Position numbers and translations under genes: made by a program. A stretch of DNA of 64,000 bases from Drosophila miranda. Its lineage: Eukaryota; Arthropoda; Insecta; Diptera; Drosophilidae. Every line of letters begins with the position of its first letter. The stretch's first letter is position 1. The stretch covers positions 17,714,001-17,778,000 of the forward strand of contig NC_046676.1 of the NCBI RefSeq assembly GCF_003369915.1, read 5' to 3'. The notes under the pieces were generated by a model. That model did no database searches. It was not told the DNA's origin and saw only the letters and a list, made by a program, of their open reading frames with translations. Shown here piece by piece: positions 25,101 through 38,000 of the stretch.

Positions 25101-28100
25101 AGCACGGCGGTGGAAACGGTCACTGTCGTGGAGACAGTGGTAGCTGTGACGGCTCCCAATGGCAAGGCTCTGGCCGAGTACGAAAAACTTACGGCACAGA
25201 ATGCAGAGCTCAAGGCAGAACTGTCCAGGCTGCGCCTAGAGCTAGAAGAGCTCCAGGATAGCTACGAGCCAGCCCCAGCCTCAGCCCCAGCCCCAGCCCC
25301 AGAGCCCCAATTGGCCATTGCAGCGGTGGATGAGCATCAGGCAGATCTGGCGAAGGAAGTGCAGCAATTGCAGACTACCCTGGAGGAACACTTGCAGACA
25401 ATAGCCGATCTTCGCGGCGGGGAATCCGAACACCTGCAGTTGATAGCCTCGCAGGAAGCCAGGCTGACGCAGCTCCAGCAGCAGGTGGAGCAGTTCCATC
25501 AAGTGCTGAGCAATAAGGAAATGGTCCACGAGAAGTACATGGAGCAACAGACGCGGATTCGACGCGAGCTGGAGGCTCGCGCCGAGTCTATGGAGGGGGA
25601 GATGAGCATACTCCAGGCCCTGGTTGCCGAACAGAAGCAGCAACTGATTGAGAATCTCAGCGAGAGCGAGCACACGCTCAATCTGAAGATCCTGGAGCTA
25701 CAGTCCGCCCAGGCGGAGATACGGGAGCTGCGCGCCAAGGAGGAAGATCCCGGCCATCTCAAGGAGTCGCTGAGGGTGAGCAAGTCCCTGGCCGCGCAAC
25801 AGGTGAGCGAGCTGGCTACCAAACAAGAAACGATCGAGGCCCTCAACCAGCAGCTGCAGGAGTTGTACCAGAGCCTCGACCAGGCCAAGCAGGAAGAGCA
25901 GCACAAGCAGCGAGATCTGCGCGAGAAGCTTAAGAAGTACGCCCTCAACCTGAAGAAGCGCAGCCAAGAGAACGCCGAACTGGAGCAGAAGCTCAAGGAG
26001 CTCTCAGAGCGGCCCCAGGAAGCGGCCATAGATCACGAGCTGGTGGACAACCTGCAGCAGCAGGTGGCGCGCCTCAACGAGGAGCTGAAGACCAAGATCC
26101 ATGCGAATCTGGAGAGTCGCGACGCCTTGCGCCAACTCAAGCAGCAGCTCCAAGAGCAGGAACATCTCCTGCAGCAGTGCGACGAGGAACTGCAGAACAC
26201 GGTCCGTGCCAACACCGAGCTGCGACGCGAGCAGGCCCAATGGGAGCAGAAGCAGTCGGAGCAGGAGCACCGTCTGGCGGATCTGTACCGCCAGCTGGAG
26301 CAGAAGTCCACCAAGTTCGACAAGTCCAAGGAGGTGATCAAGCACCGCAATGCCACCATTCAGACATTGCAGCGCGAGCTTCAGCAAGTGCGCCTGCAGC
26401 TCGAGGGCAAATCGGAGGCAGCAGTCGAGCCTCGCGAGGAGGAGGCGCAGCTCAGGGTCCAGCTGCAGGAGGCCCAGAAGCAAAACTTGCTGCTGGCCCA
26501 GCAGTATGCCAGCGACAAGGCCGATTTCCAGGTGAGTGACAGTGCTGAGAGAGGGAAAGCGGACGCGAATGAATGCAGAAATCGTTGAATACTACTACTA
26601 CTACTATTTCCAGGGGACCGTCGGCCGCCTTGAGACCATTCACGGAGGCATCCAGGCCAAGCTGCAGCAGGATGCGTCCTACATCGAGTCCCTCGAGTCG
26701 CAGAACACGGAGCTGCTCGCCAAGAGCGCCGCCCTGGAGGAACAGATGGCCAGTCTGGCCAACCAGCAGGCCGCGGCCCAGGATCGGGCCAGTCTCTTCG
26801 AGCAGCAGCTGCAGCAGAACTCCTCCCAGCAAAAGGAGCACGAGACGCAGCTGCGAGAGCGCGTGCGAGAGCTGGCCGAACGGGAGCAGGCGCATAACCG
26901 CCAAATGGAGCTTCTGGCCGGCGAGTCGGAGGATTCCCGCGAGCAACTGGTCCAGCTTCGAGCGGAGTACGAGGCGCTGAGGGTCAAACACAGCCAGTTG
27001 ATGGCCCAGGCCCAGGCGGAGCGCGAAACGATGAGCAGCCACAGCGAGGAAGAGTTAGCCGATCTCCGCGAGCAGCTGACCCTCAGGGAGTCGGAGCTGC
27101 AGCGCCAGCGGCAGGTGTACGATGCCAAACTGGCCGCCAAGGCTACCGAACTGGACGAGATCGAGTGCGACCTCAATGCTCACATGGAGCGCGCGACTGC
27201 CGAGAGTCGCGATCTCACCCAGCAGCTGGAACGGGCCCAGGAGCAGATCAGCCAACGGGGCGAGGAGCTCAGTCGCGTCAGCGAGGAGCTGCAGGAGGTG
27301 GAGCGGGAACGTTCCACCTTGAGCCGCGAGGTGACGCTGCTCCGGCTGCAGCAGGATAGCGCCGAGCAGGACGTCTTGGAGCTGCAGGAGCTGCGGATGC
27401 AAGTCATTCAGGTATGACAGAGGCACACTGTTACAAGTGTATTTCAAAAGTTACAAAATGTATTTATACCACACAGGACAAGACGGAGATGGACAACCTG
27501 CGCTCGCAAATCGACTCGCTCTGCGCGAACCACACCCAGGAGCTGCAGCTCCTCCAGCAGCAGATCGCCGAATGGGACACCCTCGGCCAGAACCAGACCG
27601 ACGACCAGGTCTACATCGAGACAGAGAACAAGCGGTTGGCCGAGCAACTAGTCGAACTGCAGGCGCGCCTTGAGGAGCAGGCCAGACAGCTGGCCGTCGC
27701 TCGACAGAGATCATCGGAGGCATCTGTTTCCACTTCTTCCGCTCCAGCTGCATCCTTTTTCTTTGCCAGCGATGCCGCTGCGGCTCCATCACCCTTCGAC
27801 GAGATTGTCCAGCCTCCGAGGAACTTCAGCCAGCAGTTGTCCGCTGCCCCTCCCCAGGCCACGCTGCCTCCCCCGCCCACAATCGAGGATTTGCAGCGGA
27901 ATGTCTCGGATCTGGAGAAGCATGCCCAGGACCTGGAAACCAAGCTCTTGGCCCGCAATCAGGCGGTTTCCGACCAGGAGCGCCGTCTGGCAGAGCTGGA
28001 GCGACAGCTGCACGAACGGGATGAACAGCTGGCAGAGATTAGGGCTGCCAAAGAGGAGCGCGAGCGACTTGCAGCCCTCGAGAAACTGATCCTACCGACG

Positions 28101-30834
28101 GCGGCGCCCTCGCTGGATATGTTCTTTGGCGTGGGTGGCCCGGGCGACACTGTGCCGGATGCGTCCACCCGTCAGCAGCTGGACTGGGGTCAGCCTCAGA
28201 CCGAGCCCGTGGTGGAGCCAATGATTGCACCAAAGAAAGCGTACATCTGCCATCCGCAGCAGGAGGGGGAGCAGGCAATCGACTGGGGCGTCGACGAGGA
28301 TCCCTGGGCCAGTGCCGCAGCCGCCCAAGCCACCCAGGACACTGAGATCCGCACACAACCCGATGGTGAGGCACTGCACGCGAGGATTGAACAGCTTGAG
28401 CAGCAGTTGGCCACAGCCGAACAGCAAAAGTCCGAGCTTCAGACGAAAACCGCAAAGCTATTGAAACGCCTCAAGGAGTACAAGAGCAAGGCCCAGGTCA
28501 CAGTCACCGCATCGGACAACGACCTCGACGGGGCCATCATCGAGGAGCTGAAGCATCAGCTCCAGCTGCAGGAGGCCCGCCAGGCAAAGAACGAGGAGCT
28601 TGTGCAGCAGCACTCCCTCGAGAGGGAGAAACTGAGCAAGCGCATCGATGTGCTCACCGCCGGAAATGATCGCATGGCCGAGTTGAAGGAGCGCCAGGAC
28701 AGGGACGTGCAAATGTACCAGGCACGCATCCGCGAGCTCCAGGAGAAGCTCACCCAGCTGGACCAATGGGATGTACCAGCCCCAGTTGCTGCCCCACCTT
28801 TGGATGCGGCGCCTGTGGATACTGTACCCAAGGCCAGCGATGCAGAGTCCCTCATTCAAATTGAAAATCTACAGGCGGAAAATATGGACCTAAATGTCGA
28901 GTGTCAGGAATTACAGTCACAGCTGCGGGAGGAGAGGCGTCAGGCCCAGTTGGCAGAGGAGACGGCTGCCCAGGCCCAGGCACAGCGGGAAGAGTTGAGG
29001 GAACATCTGTCTCAGTTACAAGCGGAGCTGGAAGAGCTTCGAGGCAGCCAGGTGGAGGCTAATGAGCTGCAGAGCCTCAAACTAGAGGTGGAGCAGCTGA
29101 GGAGTCGGCAGTCGGAGCTCGAGGAACTACGTACCCAGAAACTGGATCTGGAACAGGGCCTGCGGCAACGGCAGGCCGAGATTGAGGAGCTGCGACAGAC
29201 CCAGCGACAAGCCGAGCAATCAGTGGCGTCGTCCGCCTCGTTCAGTGACGAGCAAATGGCCCAGCTGCAGGAAAAGGAGTCGGAGATTGTGCATCTGAAG
29301 CAGCGCATCGAGGAACTGATGCGCGAGGACCAGACCGAAAAGTTGGTGTTTGAGATACTGACCAAGAACCAGGAGTTGCAGCAGCTGCGCATGCAGATCA
29401 AGCAACTAAAAGAGGACAGGGAGGAGCCTCCACCTCCGCCTCCGGTGGCAGCAACAGAGACAGATCAAGAGCTTCAACAGCTGCGGGCGCAGTGCCAGCA
29501 AATGTTGCTGGAGAAGTCCGACATGGAGGAGGAGTTGCACGTGCTTAACAACCATGTGTTGTCGAGCCTGGAGCTGGAGGAAAAAATGAAGCACACGGTT
29601 CTCGAGCTGGACACCAAAAACATTGAAATAGCCGAGCTGCGCAAGTCCCTGGAACTGCTCCAGCAGAGTCAGAGTCCAGCACAGATCCCGGATCTGGATG
29701 CCCTCAACCAGCAATGGGAGGCGGTGGTGGAGCAAAAGTGCGGAGAGGTGGCCAGCATCTGGCAGGAGCATCTTTCCCAGAGGGAGGCTGCATTCAAGGC
29801 TCAGATGGAGCAGCAGCTGCAGCAGCAGCAGATGAAATATCCTACTGAGTCAGCCGTTCCCCAGGCAGAGGACAGCGATAACTTGCAGAGAATGCAGAAA
29901 GCCCTGGAGACGCAAGAGACGGAGATTGTCACACTCAAGGAGCAGCTGGCCATTCGCTCGGCCGAGTATGCTCGCCTCGCTGCCCAGTACGATCCCTTCC
30001 GGCTGCAGCATCAGCGACCCGGCGGCACTGGTGCAGACGACGCTCAGTCAGATTACGTGCTGAAGGCGGATCTCGACTATGCACTGATGATGCTCCATCA
30101 GCGGGACATGCGGGTCGAAGAGATGATACTCGAGCTGGGCCAGTTGTTGCAAGAGCGCGACCACCTGCAGCTGAAATTGTCGGACACTCTGCGGCAGCTG
30201 GAGGCAGAGCGCGTTCGTGCCAGCGAGGACCGTAAGTTACACTTACAGTTGCCTTGAAGCCGGTTCCGATTGCTCATTCATTTCGACGTTTTTTCTTTGC
30301 AGCTGCACTGGCAGCCAGTGCCGAGAGCAGTGCCAATGTCTCCTCATCGACCGCGTCGAGCAACGACAACAGCATCGATCTGGCGGCCGTCCCCAACTCC
30401 AGAGGCAGTGATTTGGAGCAAAAGTATGTCTCCCCAGTGCACCCTTATAGTGCTCCTTGACTATATTCCTTTTACGAACAGATTGGCTGAGCTGCAAACG
30501 GTGAAGCACTCGAAAGACAAGGTCATTGTGGACGACCGCCAGCAACGCGTGCAGCAGATGGTTCATCTGCAGAGGGACATGGCCAAGCAGGGATCTGGAT
30601 CGGCGGCAGTGACGACTGTAAATCCATTTGGATCTCCAACACCACTAGCAGCAGCCAGTCAACCTCCACATGGCGGGGATCTATGTGAGTATCTACTCTG
30701 TCGCCCCATTACCGACTAAGCAACTTCTTCGTTCACTTACAGCCCAAGCCGCGCCTCATTCGCCCACGATGGGTCTCATGGACTGGATTCTGGGCAACAA
30801 GATTGAGGACGACAGTCAGCATGCCTCCAACTGA
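22196..30834 (+). CDS. lva: Giant coiled-coil golgin-like protein, probably Lava lamp (2,699 aa)
   Basis: Nine exons: 22196-22261, 22323-22394, 22471-22569, 22638-26531, 26614-27411, 27477-30231, 30303-30423, 30482-30684 and 30743-30834. All junctions keep phase and give 2,699 residues. The first three small exons encode a short non-coiled head (MAENTAKDAAGLESS..., a polyglycine patch). From about residue 80 almost everything is heptad-rich Glu/Gln/Leu/Lys coiled coil. It is broken by Pro/Ala stretches such as PAPASAPAPAPEPQ near 25270 and an Asp/Trp-rich linker near 28120-28320. The C-terminus is LMDWILGNKIEDDSQ. Lava lamp is a Golgi-associated protein that links dynein, spectrin and CLIP-190 during cellularization. 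The size and architecture fit it, but coiled coils are hard to name by eye. Golgin-245-type proteins are the main alternative, and fly Golgin245 is much shorter. Confidence 0.7.
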
Positions 30835-32032
30835 TCGCAGGAGCACGCTGCCATTCTCCCCCAAAAGGCATCGCTAGATCTATAACTACGAATCATTACT
30901 ATAATTTCGCCTTCAACTTCGTTTCCTTGGCGATAGCGATAGCTACAGCGTTAGTTTTTAATTTTCTATATTGCGTACCTTGGCTAAACGAAAGCTATTC
31001 GGATGATCAGATCATCCTCAAAGGAGAAGATGAAACGATTAAGAGAATTCCGATTTGTTCCAATGCAATAGGCAGTACCTTTTATGTTGTAGATATGTAA
31101 AAATTGTATAAAAAAAGCAAAACGAAAATACAAAAAAGAAAAATGAAGAGTAAAAAAGAGAAAGGTTTTTCAGTACGCCCAGTGCGTTTCATAAGTCACG
31201 TTGCCCAACTGAAATGTGGTCCACGCCAGGCAATGGGTACCGTGGAAACGGCAAAATGGCTTGCATAAAAATTAACTTCAAAGATATGATGGTGCGTGGA
31301 GTGGATTCCGAACATTCGGTGTCCCTTGTGGGCCGATCTGGGCGTGTCGTGGCTTCCTGTGATCAGAAAAATATCCTTGATTCTTGAATGGAATCCTTGA
31401 AGGATATTTTTGCCCTCCAAATCTGCTTGTGATCGGTAGGGTCCTAGCCATCGAAGGTTCATTCATGTTTTCAACAACAGATCTTGGCGTATTTTTTGTA
31501 CTTAACTTTATTTAAATGTACTTAATGCATATATTTAATTTGATTAAATACAGTGACTATTTTTCTTTGCACATTTAAGAGAAGACAATGCGGAAACATT
31601 CTGAATGCACGTCAGAGTACCTAATTACAATGCTGGATTTGCTTGGATAATTTGTGCGTTGTGGTGTGGTGTTTGTTTAGACCATTAATATCTATGCAAA
31701 ATATTTACAATTCACTAAATTGTGGATCATGCGTTGTGCGTTAATTGTAAAGCTTGCGCACCCGGAAACGCCATCCTGGGGAGCGTTCGCCATCTGTATC
31801 GGCCGGTCCCGTCCCCCCAAGCGCTTGCAGTGGAACTGCTTTATGGCAAAATCGAAACGAAATAGAGCACTAGAGGGAGAGTGGTTAAAGAAGGGCATGG
31901 GCAGGGCGTCCGTACGGAACAGAGACAGACCAGACCAGACCAGACCATTGAGGGGAGGGAACAGACAGAAGTAAAGAACCTAAAACAAGCGTTAAAATAA
32001 ATCGTTACGAGTGGGGCACCTCCAGGGCAGGA
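30835..32032. other. Convergent intergenic region (3' ends of lva and the minus-strand DOMON gene)
   Basis: Both flanking genes end here. A minus-strand AATAAA lies at 31507-31512 (TTTATT on the plus strand), which would give the DOMON gene a 3' UTR of about 520 nt. No canonical signal is obvious for lva. A small inverted repeat is noted at 31367-31411. No coding frame is convincing. Confidence 0.5.
31367..31411. other. Short inverted repeat (hairpin)
   Basis: AAAAATATCCTTGATTC and its near-complement, ending AAGGATATTTTT, are separated by a few bases, with a 4-nt bulge. The stem is about 17 bp, too short for a typical miRNA precursor. It could be a structural element in 3' UTR sequence. Confidence 0.4.
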
Positions 32033-35000
32033 TTAGTTCTTCGGATCCTTGTTGTAGTCCACATAGACGCGAACCACTTCCCCGGAGTACTTGCGTTGGG
32101 AGGGCATGAAGTAGAAGTCGGGTGTGTCGGAGCCACCGTTCTGGCGGGGATCATCGCGCGAACGATCGTAGCCCGAGTCCCGGTCCCGCTCCTGGCGGTG
32201 ACGTCGCTCCTCTTCCCGCTCTCTGTCCCGGCTGCCCTGGCGGGCGGCGCGACGATCGTGGGTGTAATAGCCCGACGGCTGCATACTGGTCGCGTTCTGT
32301 TGGTAGTGGTGCGCCTGTCGGGGCAGGGAGTAGGCCCGCTCGGCGTAGGAGCTGCGAGAATAGGCCGCAGCTGCGCCTCCAGTGCTGCTCTCTTGCGTGG
32401 CCATCTGGCGACCATTGGAGGATCGGCTGCCGTTCCCGTTCCCATTGCCATTGCCATTTCCATGGCTACCCTTGCCCTGGCCATTGGTGCTCTCGTAGTA
32501 CATCTGGGACTTGCTGGTGGGCGAGTGGGACATGGGCAGCGTGGTCTGCTGGCTGCTGCTGGTGGACTGGTTGCGGTGGCGCGCCTTCTCCTTGCCCGCT
32601 GTGCTGGCGCTGGTCATGTGCTTCTCCTCCGTCTCGCCGTAGGGGTCGAAGGCGTAGTTGGTGTTCGAGGCGAACTCCTTCCAGGGCGAGTTCTGGATGA
32701 GTTTCTCCTGCAATCACAAATTGGTATCAGCATGATTATGGCCCGTTTCGAACTCTCGGCGCCCAACCAGTCAGCATTTGGTATGGCAAGCAATATGTCC
32801 CCGATTGAACGAACTCTATTCTGGTCCTAGGAGATGTGCCTTGTGCCGCCAGCGTTTACGTTTACCCCGCAATCTCATTCGTGTAACAAAGGAACAGTCG
32901 TGTTAATAGCAGTCGGAAGGATTAGGGTGATGGACAGCAAAGAGTTCTACAAAAGGTTCCAATCGAAGTTTTGGAGAACTTTGGAGTATGCAGCATATAT
33001 CAAATGCCGACTGGTCAAGAGAACCGACTGGTCAAGAGCACGCACAGATATTAGACGATTAGCGATGTGTGGGTGGAAAATTAGAAAATACTTAGAAACC
33101 CTGGAAACACATAAATATTGTAGGTTAAAGAGACAGATAGGTGTCTACAGGCGATGTACAGAGAAGACAGAAGGCAGTTGGGGAGTGGATTGTGTTAGCG
33201 GGTGACGTGTTAATGCAACAACAACAGAAATAGAAACAGATACTCGTAGGAGAAAATGCAATGTCAATTACCAATTCAGTTCTAGATACTCGTAAGATTT
33301 TGATAAACGCAAACAGCTGGCAAATGGTACACGATCGAGAGAGGCTTCCGCGTGGACTCTAACTGTAGGATGGGATTCTGTGATCCTTAAACGCACTTAA
33401 GGCAGCTGAGTAGCTGAGCTTTGTAGCTGATGTCTGGGTTCGAAGGGTGATCGGGCAGTGGGTGTGACAGTGACATGTATGGATTTCTGATCTGAATGTG
33501 TGGTTCTTGCTTGGCGGTATCGAGTTTTATAGATCGCTAGAGGGCTGGTAGTAGCGCTGATGCTGTCGCTGTTGGTACATGCGCCACTCCTCGGGTATAA
33601 CGTAAACCAGCTTGGAACGACACGGTACAATGGATATAAACATTATTAGCTCTGTGAGGACTCGAGTGCACGCCACGCCCAATGCCAACTGGATGGGGGT
33701 TACCTCCTGTCGGGGCTACCACCTTACCTTGGTGTTCTTGCTCTTGCGCGACGTCTTCCAAATGGTGCAGAAGGCCTGGATCAAAGCGATGAGCACCAGG
33801 GCCGCAATCAGACCGAGGACTATGTACAAACGCGTCTCGGAAAGGTCGAAGAAGGAGAGCAGTGTCTCCTTGGCGTTTGTTTCGGTGGTGCTCTTGTCTA
33901 TGGGAAGAGTGCAATGTGTTAAACGAGGGCTAGCTGATGAGTTTCGATCGGGGCTTACATTCCAGAGCCTCAAAGTCGAGATACTGGGGATCCACAGTCA
34001 GAGAGCCCACGCGGCCGGTGGCTATCTGATCCTGTAGCGCCGCGCGGATCACATCGGCGTTCTTCTGGGCGGCTCCTTCGCCGCTCTTCTCCACCGTGTT
34101 GTTGTCCAGCTCATGCATCTTCTCCACATCTGCCTTGTCGAACATAGCCTGCACCTTGGCGACCATCGTACTGCCCTCTCTGAAAAACGGGTCGGACAAT
34201 CAGAGAACCTGCCTCACAGGATGGGCTGGGGGCAGCTGGTGAACTTACTTTTCAAAGCCCAGAATCTCCGTCTTGTAGTATCCGGGAAGGGGACTCAAGA
34301 TGCCGTTAAAGGAGTCCGAGATGGTGGCAGCCAGGTTGTTGAACTCCACGGTCCCCGCCTTGGGTGCTTCGTAGGACTCGCCCAGGTTCATCAGCTTCAC
34401 GCCGACGGCGTACACCAGGCGGCTGGGTGCCGGCGTACTAGTGCCAACAAACACAGCCTCCAGTTCTGCAAAGAGCCAATAATTGGAGAAATATCCTTGA
34501 AGGGGGATTCCGCGAGGGCCACTCACCTTTGCCACAGGACTTGATGCAGACGCGGCGCGAGGAGACCGGCGGCACCTGCTCGTGCTTTCGGATCTTCTTG
34601 TTGACCACGTTGAAGGCGCCCCCCAGGACGGGGAAGAACAGATATAGGCAGTGGTCGTCTGTGAAGGACAGATCCTGCTCGTCATTGCTGACGCGCTTCC
34701 GGTTGAACTCCAGGATCGTGACGCCCTTGTCGATACGCCCCGAGGCGTTGTAGATGTCCTGGCGATCGTCCAGCTTGGGCGGGGCGTAGCCCAGCACCCA
34801 CGTGTCCATGAGGAAGGGTCGACCGTTGCGCTTGTCCACCCAGCCGATGATGGCGTCGGTCTGCGACATGCGCTGATCCTCGCTGAAGCCGATGCCCGTC
34901 CAGGTCTCCGTGTTCGACGTCTCAATGTGCCAGCGCATCTCGTCGCCGCGCCCGACAGTCGACCAGGCGGCGTAGTACTCGCAGGTGTGCTCCTGGGGCG

Positions 35001-38000
35001 AGCAGTTGGACGGATACTTCCAGTGGCCGTAGCAATCGTTGTCCAGCACATTCGTGGTCAGGTCATTCCTGTCCGCACTAGCGTCTGCTTTCTCTTTCTC
35101 TGCAAGGAAAGGGGGCATGAGACGGCTTCAAAGGGTGGGTTCAGGGTTCAGGGGATTGCTCACCAAAGAAGTTGATCTGCGTGAATCCGCGCTGCATCTT
35201 GTGGCCGTGGTACTTCAGCTCGTCCGGCTGGTAGAAGTCCTTCACGCTGGAGGACTGGGTCTCCAGCCCAGAGGCTGGTACGTGCACATAGCTTCCCGGC
35301 TCCTGGCCCTTGGCCCAGATCACGTGGGTCAGCGCATCGTCCAGGGTGTGGTCCGTGGGCTCCGTGGCCACCAGTTTCTTTCGGAATATGATCGTGGTCA
35401 CGCCGTTCTCTTCGAAGCCAGTGCCCAGGGCCAGGTTCGACTTTCCGCCGTAGAACTCATCGCTGCGCGGCGTCGATCGGTCCCGCGTGTAGTAGTCTCC
35501 CACCCGACTGGCCATGCCACGTGCCGCTCCAATCACAATGTCCGTGCAGTCCATGGGATTGAAGTCGTGAATCGGCGTGTACGGGTTCAAGCGGTACTTG
35601 GGCGATTCTACAAATAAGGATGGTATCTCTAGACTGATCACTTGGGCTCTATCTGTATCAATGCTTACCTGTCGCCTCCCGGCGGCTGCGCTTTGCATTG
35701 CTGCTGACGCGGTAGGAGACGCTTGTGGCGACAGAACTGATTCCGTCCATCTGGTCATAGTCTCCGGCAACTCGTTTGGTCTTTGAACTCTGGGCCGCAG
35801 GCTCACTCTTCGGTTCCGCTTCCGGTTCGCTTGTAGGCTCTGGTTCACTAGTGGGTTCCGGTGCGCTCTTCGGTTCCGGTTCGCTGGTAGGCTCCGGCTC
35901 ACTCTTCGGCTCTGGCTCACTCTTAGGTTCTGGTTCACTTTTCGGCTCTGGTTCACTCTTCGGCTCTGGCTCACTCTTCGGCTCTGGCTCACTCTTCGGC
36001 TCTGGCTCACTCTTCGGCTCAGGTTCGCTCTGCGGCTCAGGGACGCTCTTCGGCTCTGGTTCACTCTTCGGCTCCGGTTCACTCTTCGGCTCTGGCTCAC
36101 TCTTAGGTTCAGGTTCGCTTTTAGGTTCTGGTTCACTTTTAGGCTCAGGTTCACTCTTCGGCTCTGGTTCACTCTTCGGCTCAGGTTCGCTCTTCGGTTC
36201 TGGTTCGCTCTTCGGCTCAGGCTCGCTCTTCGGCTCAGGCTCGCTCTTGGGCTCTGGTTCGCTCTTCGGCTCAGGCTCGCTCTTCGGCTCAGGCTCGCTC
36301 TTCGGCTCAGGCTCGCTCTTCGGCTCAGGCTCGCTCTTCGGCTCAGGCTCACTCTTAGGCTCTGGCTCGCTCTTGGGCTCTGGTTCGCTCTTAGGTTCCG
36401 GCTCGCTCTTAGGTTCCGGCTCGCTCTTGGGCTCTGGTTCGCTCTTAGGTTCCGGTTCGCTCTTCGGTTCCAGAGTCGTTGTCAAGTCCCCGACGTCCCG
36501 TATGAGCGGGAAGTTCTTGCACTCCGGGGTAAGGCCACGCGGGCGCCATCCGAGACCTACCCAGGAGCTGCCGTTCACCTTAAGAACCACCTCGATCTCC
36601 TTCTGCTCCTCCAGGAGGCGCCAGTAGACATGGTAGTCGGCTGAGAGCTCCTTCTTGGTGTAGGAGGAGAGGTCGAGGTCGGTGCTCTTGTAGGGCGATC
36701 GCTTGTTGCACCCCAGCCCGAACCAGCCGAAGTTGCAGTAGCACTGACGGCGGGGCAGCGAGGTGCCGCCGAGGTCGATGCACTTTCCCTGGACGCCGCA
36801 GTCGGAGTCGGCGGCGCACTCATCCCGATACTGGCATTGGGCTCCATAAAAGTTCTTCTCGCACTTGCAGCGCGAGGGGAAGTACTTGCCGTGCCCGGAG
36901 CACGTCTCCTTGAAGTCCTTCCGCTGCTTGATGTCGACGTCGGCACACGACCAGAACCGGTAGCTGTTGGACCACTCATCGGCCTGTCGCAGCAGCCGCA
37001 GAGTGCAGTTGAAGCACTCGAACTCCTTGGGTATGTTCACGGGATACGACTGGGCGCTGCAAGAAGAAGGAATCCCTGTCAAACAGCCGCAGGGGCGCAG
37101 AATTGATCCTCCACTTACGTGACGTCCGTGCGCACAAACTCCGAGTTGTTGACGTGCGGCGTCAGGTCGAGAACGGGCCGATCGAGGGCATCGAGCAGCT
37201 GCAGCCGAAAGCCCCCCTGAAAAGATTGCTCTACAGATTAGACCCCGTTCAGATGATCAGACCGAGCCGTGATCAGGCCAAACAATGCCTGAGAACTTGT
37301 GAGCCGATCTCTCGTGCCTCAGTCACAGGTGAATCCACAATGATGGGAACCCCCCCTTCCCCGTCCGGACCTCTTGACTCTCACCGCTGTCGTGTGCATG
37401 TGAGGCAATCGAGTCGTCGTGCTTCTCGGCTAATTAGCCCCAGATAAGGCATTTTCTGCTCCCATTAGCAGTGGCCCCAAAAACTTACCTTGTGCGGATA
37501 GGCCAGGTGCCAGGTGACATTGAAGACGGAGCCGGACAGCAGCGAGGTGCGGATGGTGCCTGCAAGAAGGAAATCAGAGCACGATCAGAGCCATGATTAC
37601 ACTGATTACAATGATTACAATGATTGCAATGCCCAACGATGTCCCAAGCAACTCCCCTCTGGGGATGGCATCGTCGCATAATTAAAGGTTTGCCGCTTAA
37701 CTGGTTCTGCATTGGCAAGCATCGAGTGCAGTCTATTGGGTACATGACTACCCAACGAGTCCCCCACTGAGGGGCTGGGGCCCTGCCCAAGACCCGTACG
37801 CGTATCTGTCCAGACAAATTTCTGCCATATTGTTGCATAAGAGCCATGCGGTAATCGCTGACCAGCTGTGAAAAGGCTACAGCCTGAAGAGGCAGACACG
37901 CCGGACCAGAAAGGTATCAATGCCCATGCCTAGTGGTCTCCTCGCACATCGTTGAACGAGTCGCTAATTGAAGCCATCAAACGTGCAGCATCAGGCGATG

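Noticed and set aside
32096..32830. 244-residue plus-strand frame
   Set aside because: Antisense to the long cytoplasmic tail of the DOMON protein. Its Val/Ala/Gly/Arg richness comes from the reverse frame.
32834..33205. 123-residue plus-strand frame in a DOMON-gene intron
   Set aside because: No domain, no splice context, and it lies in intron sequence between well-supported minus-strand exons.
35141..36352. 403-residue minus-strand frame with [12 protein letters not shown] repeats
   Set aside because: Wrong frame of the 18-bp coding repeat. The EPKSEP frame is the one continuous with EGF and DOMON sequence.
35776..36627. 283-residue plus-strand frame of [11 protein letters not shown] repeats
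   Set aside because: Antisense shadow of the same repeat. It looks like an adhesin or silk only by composition.
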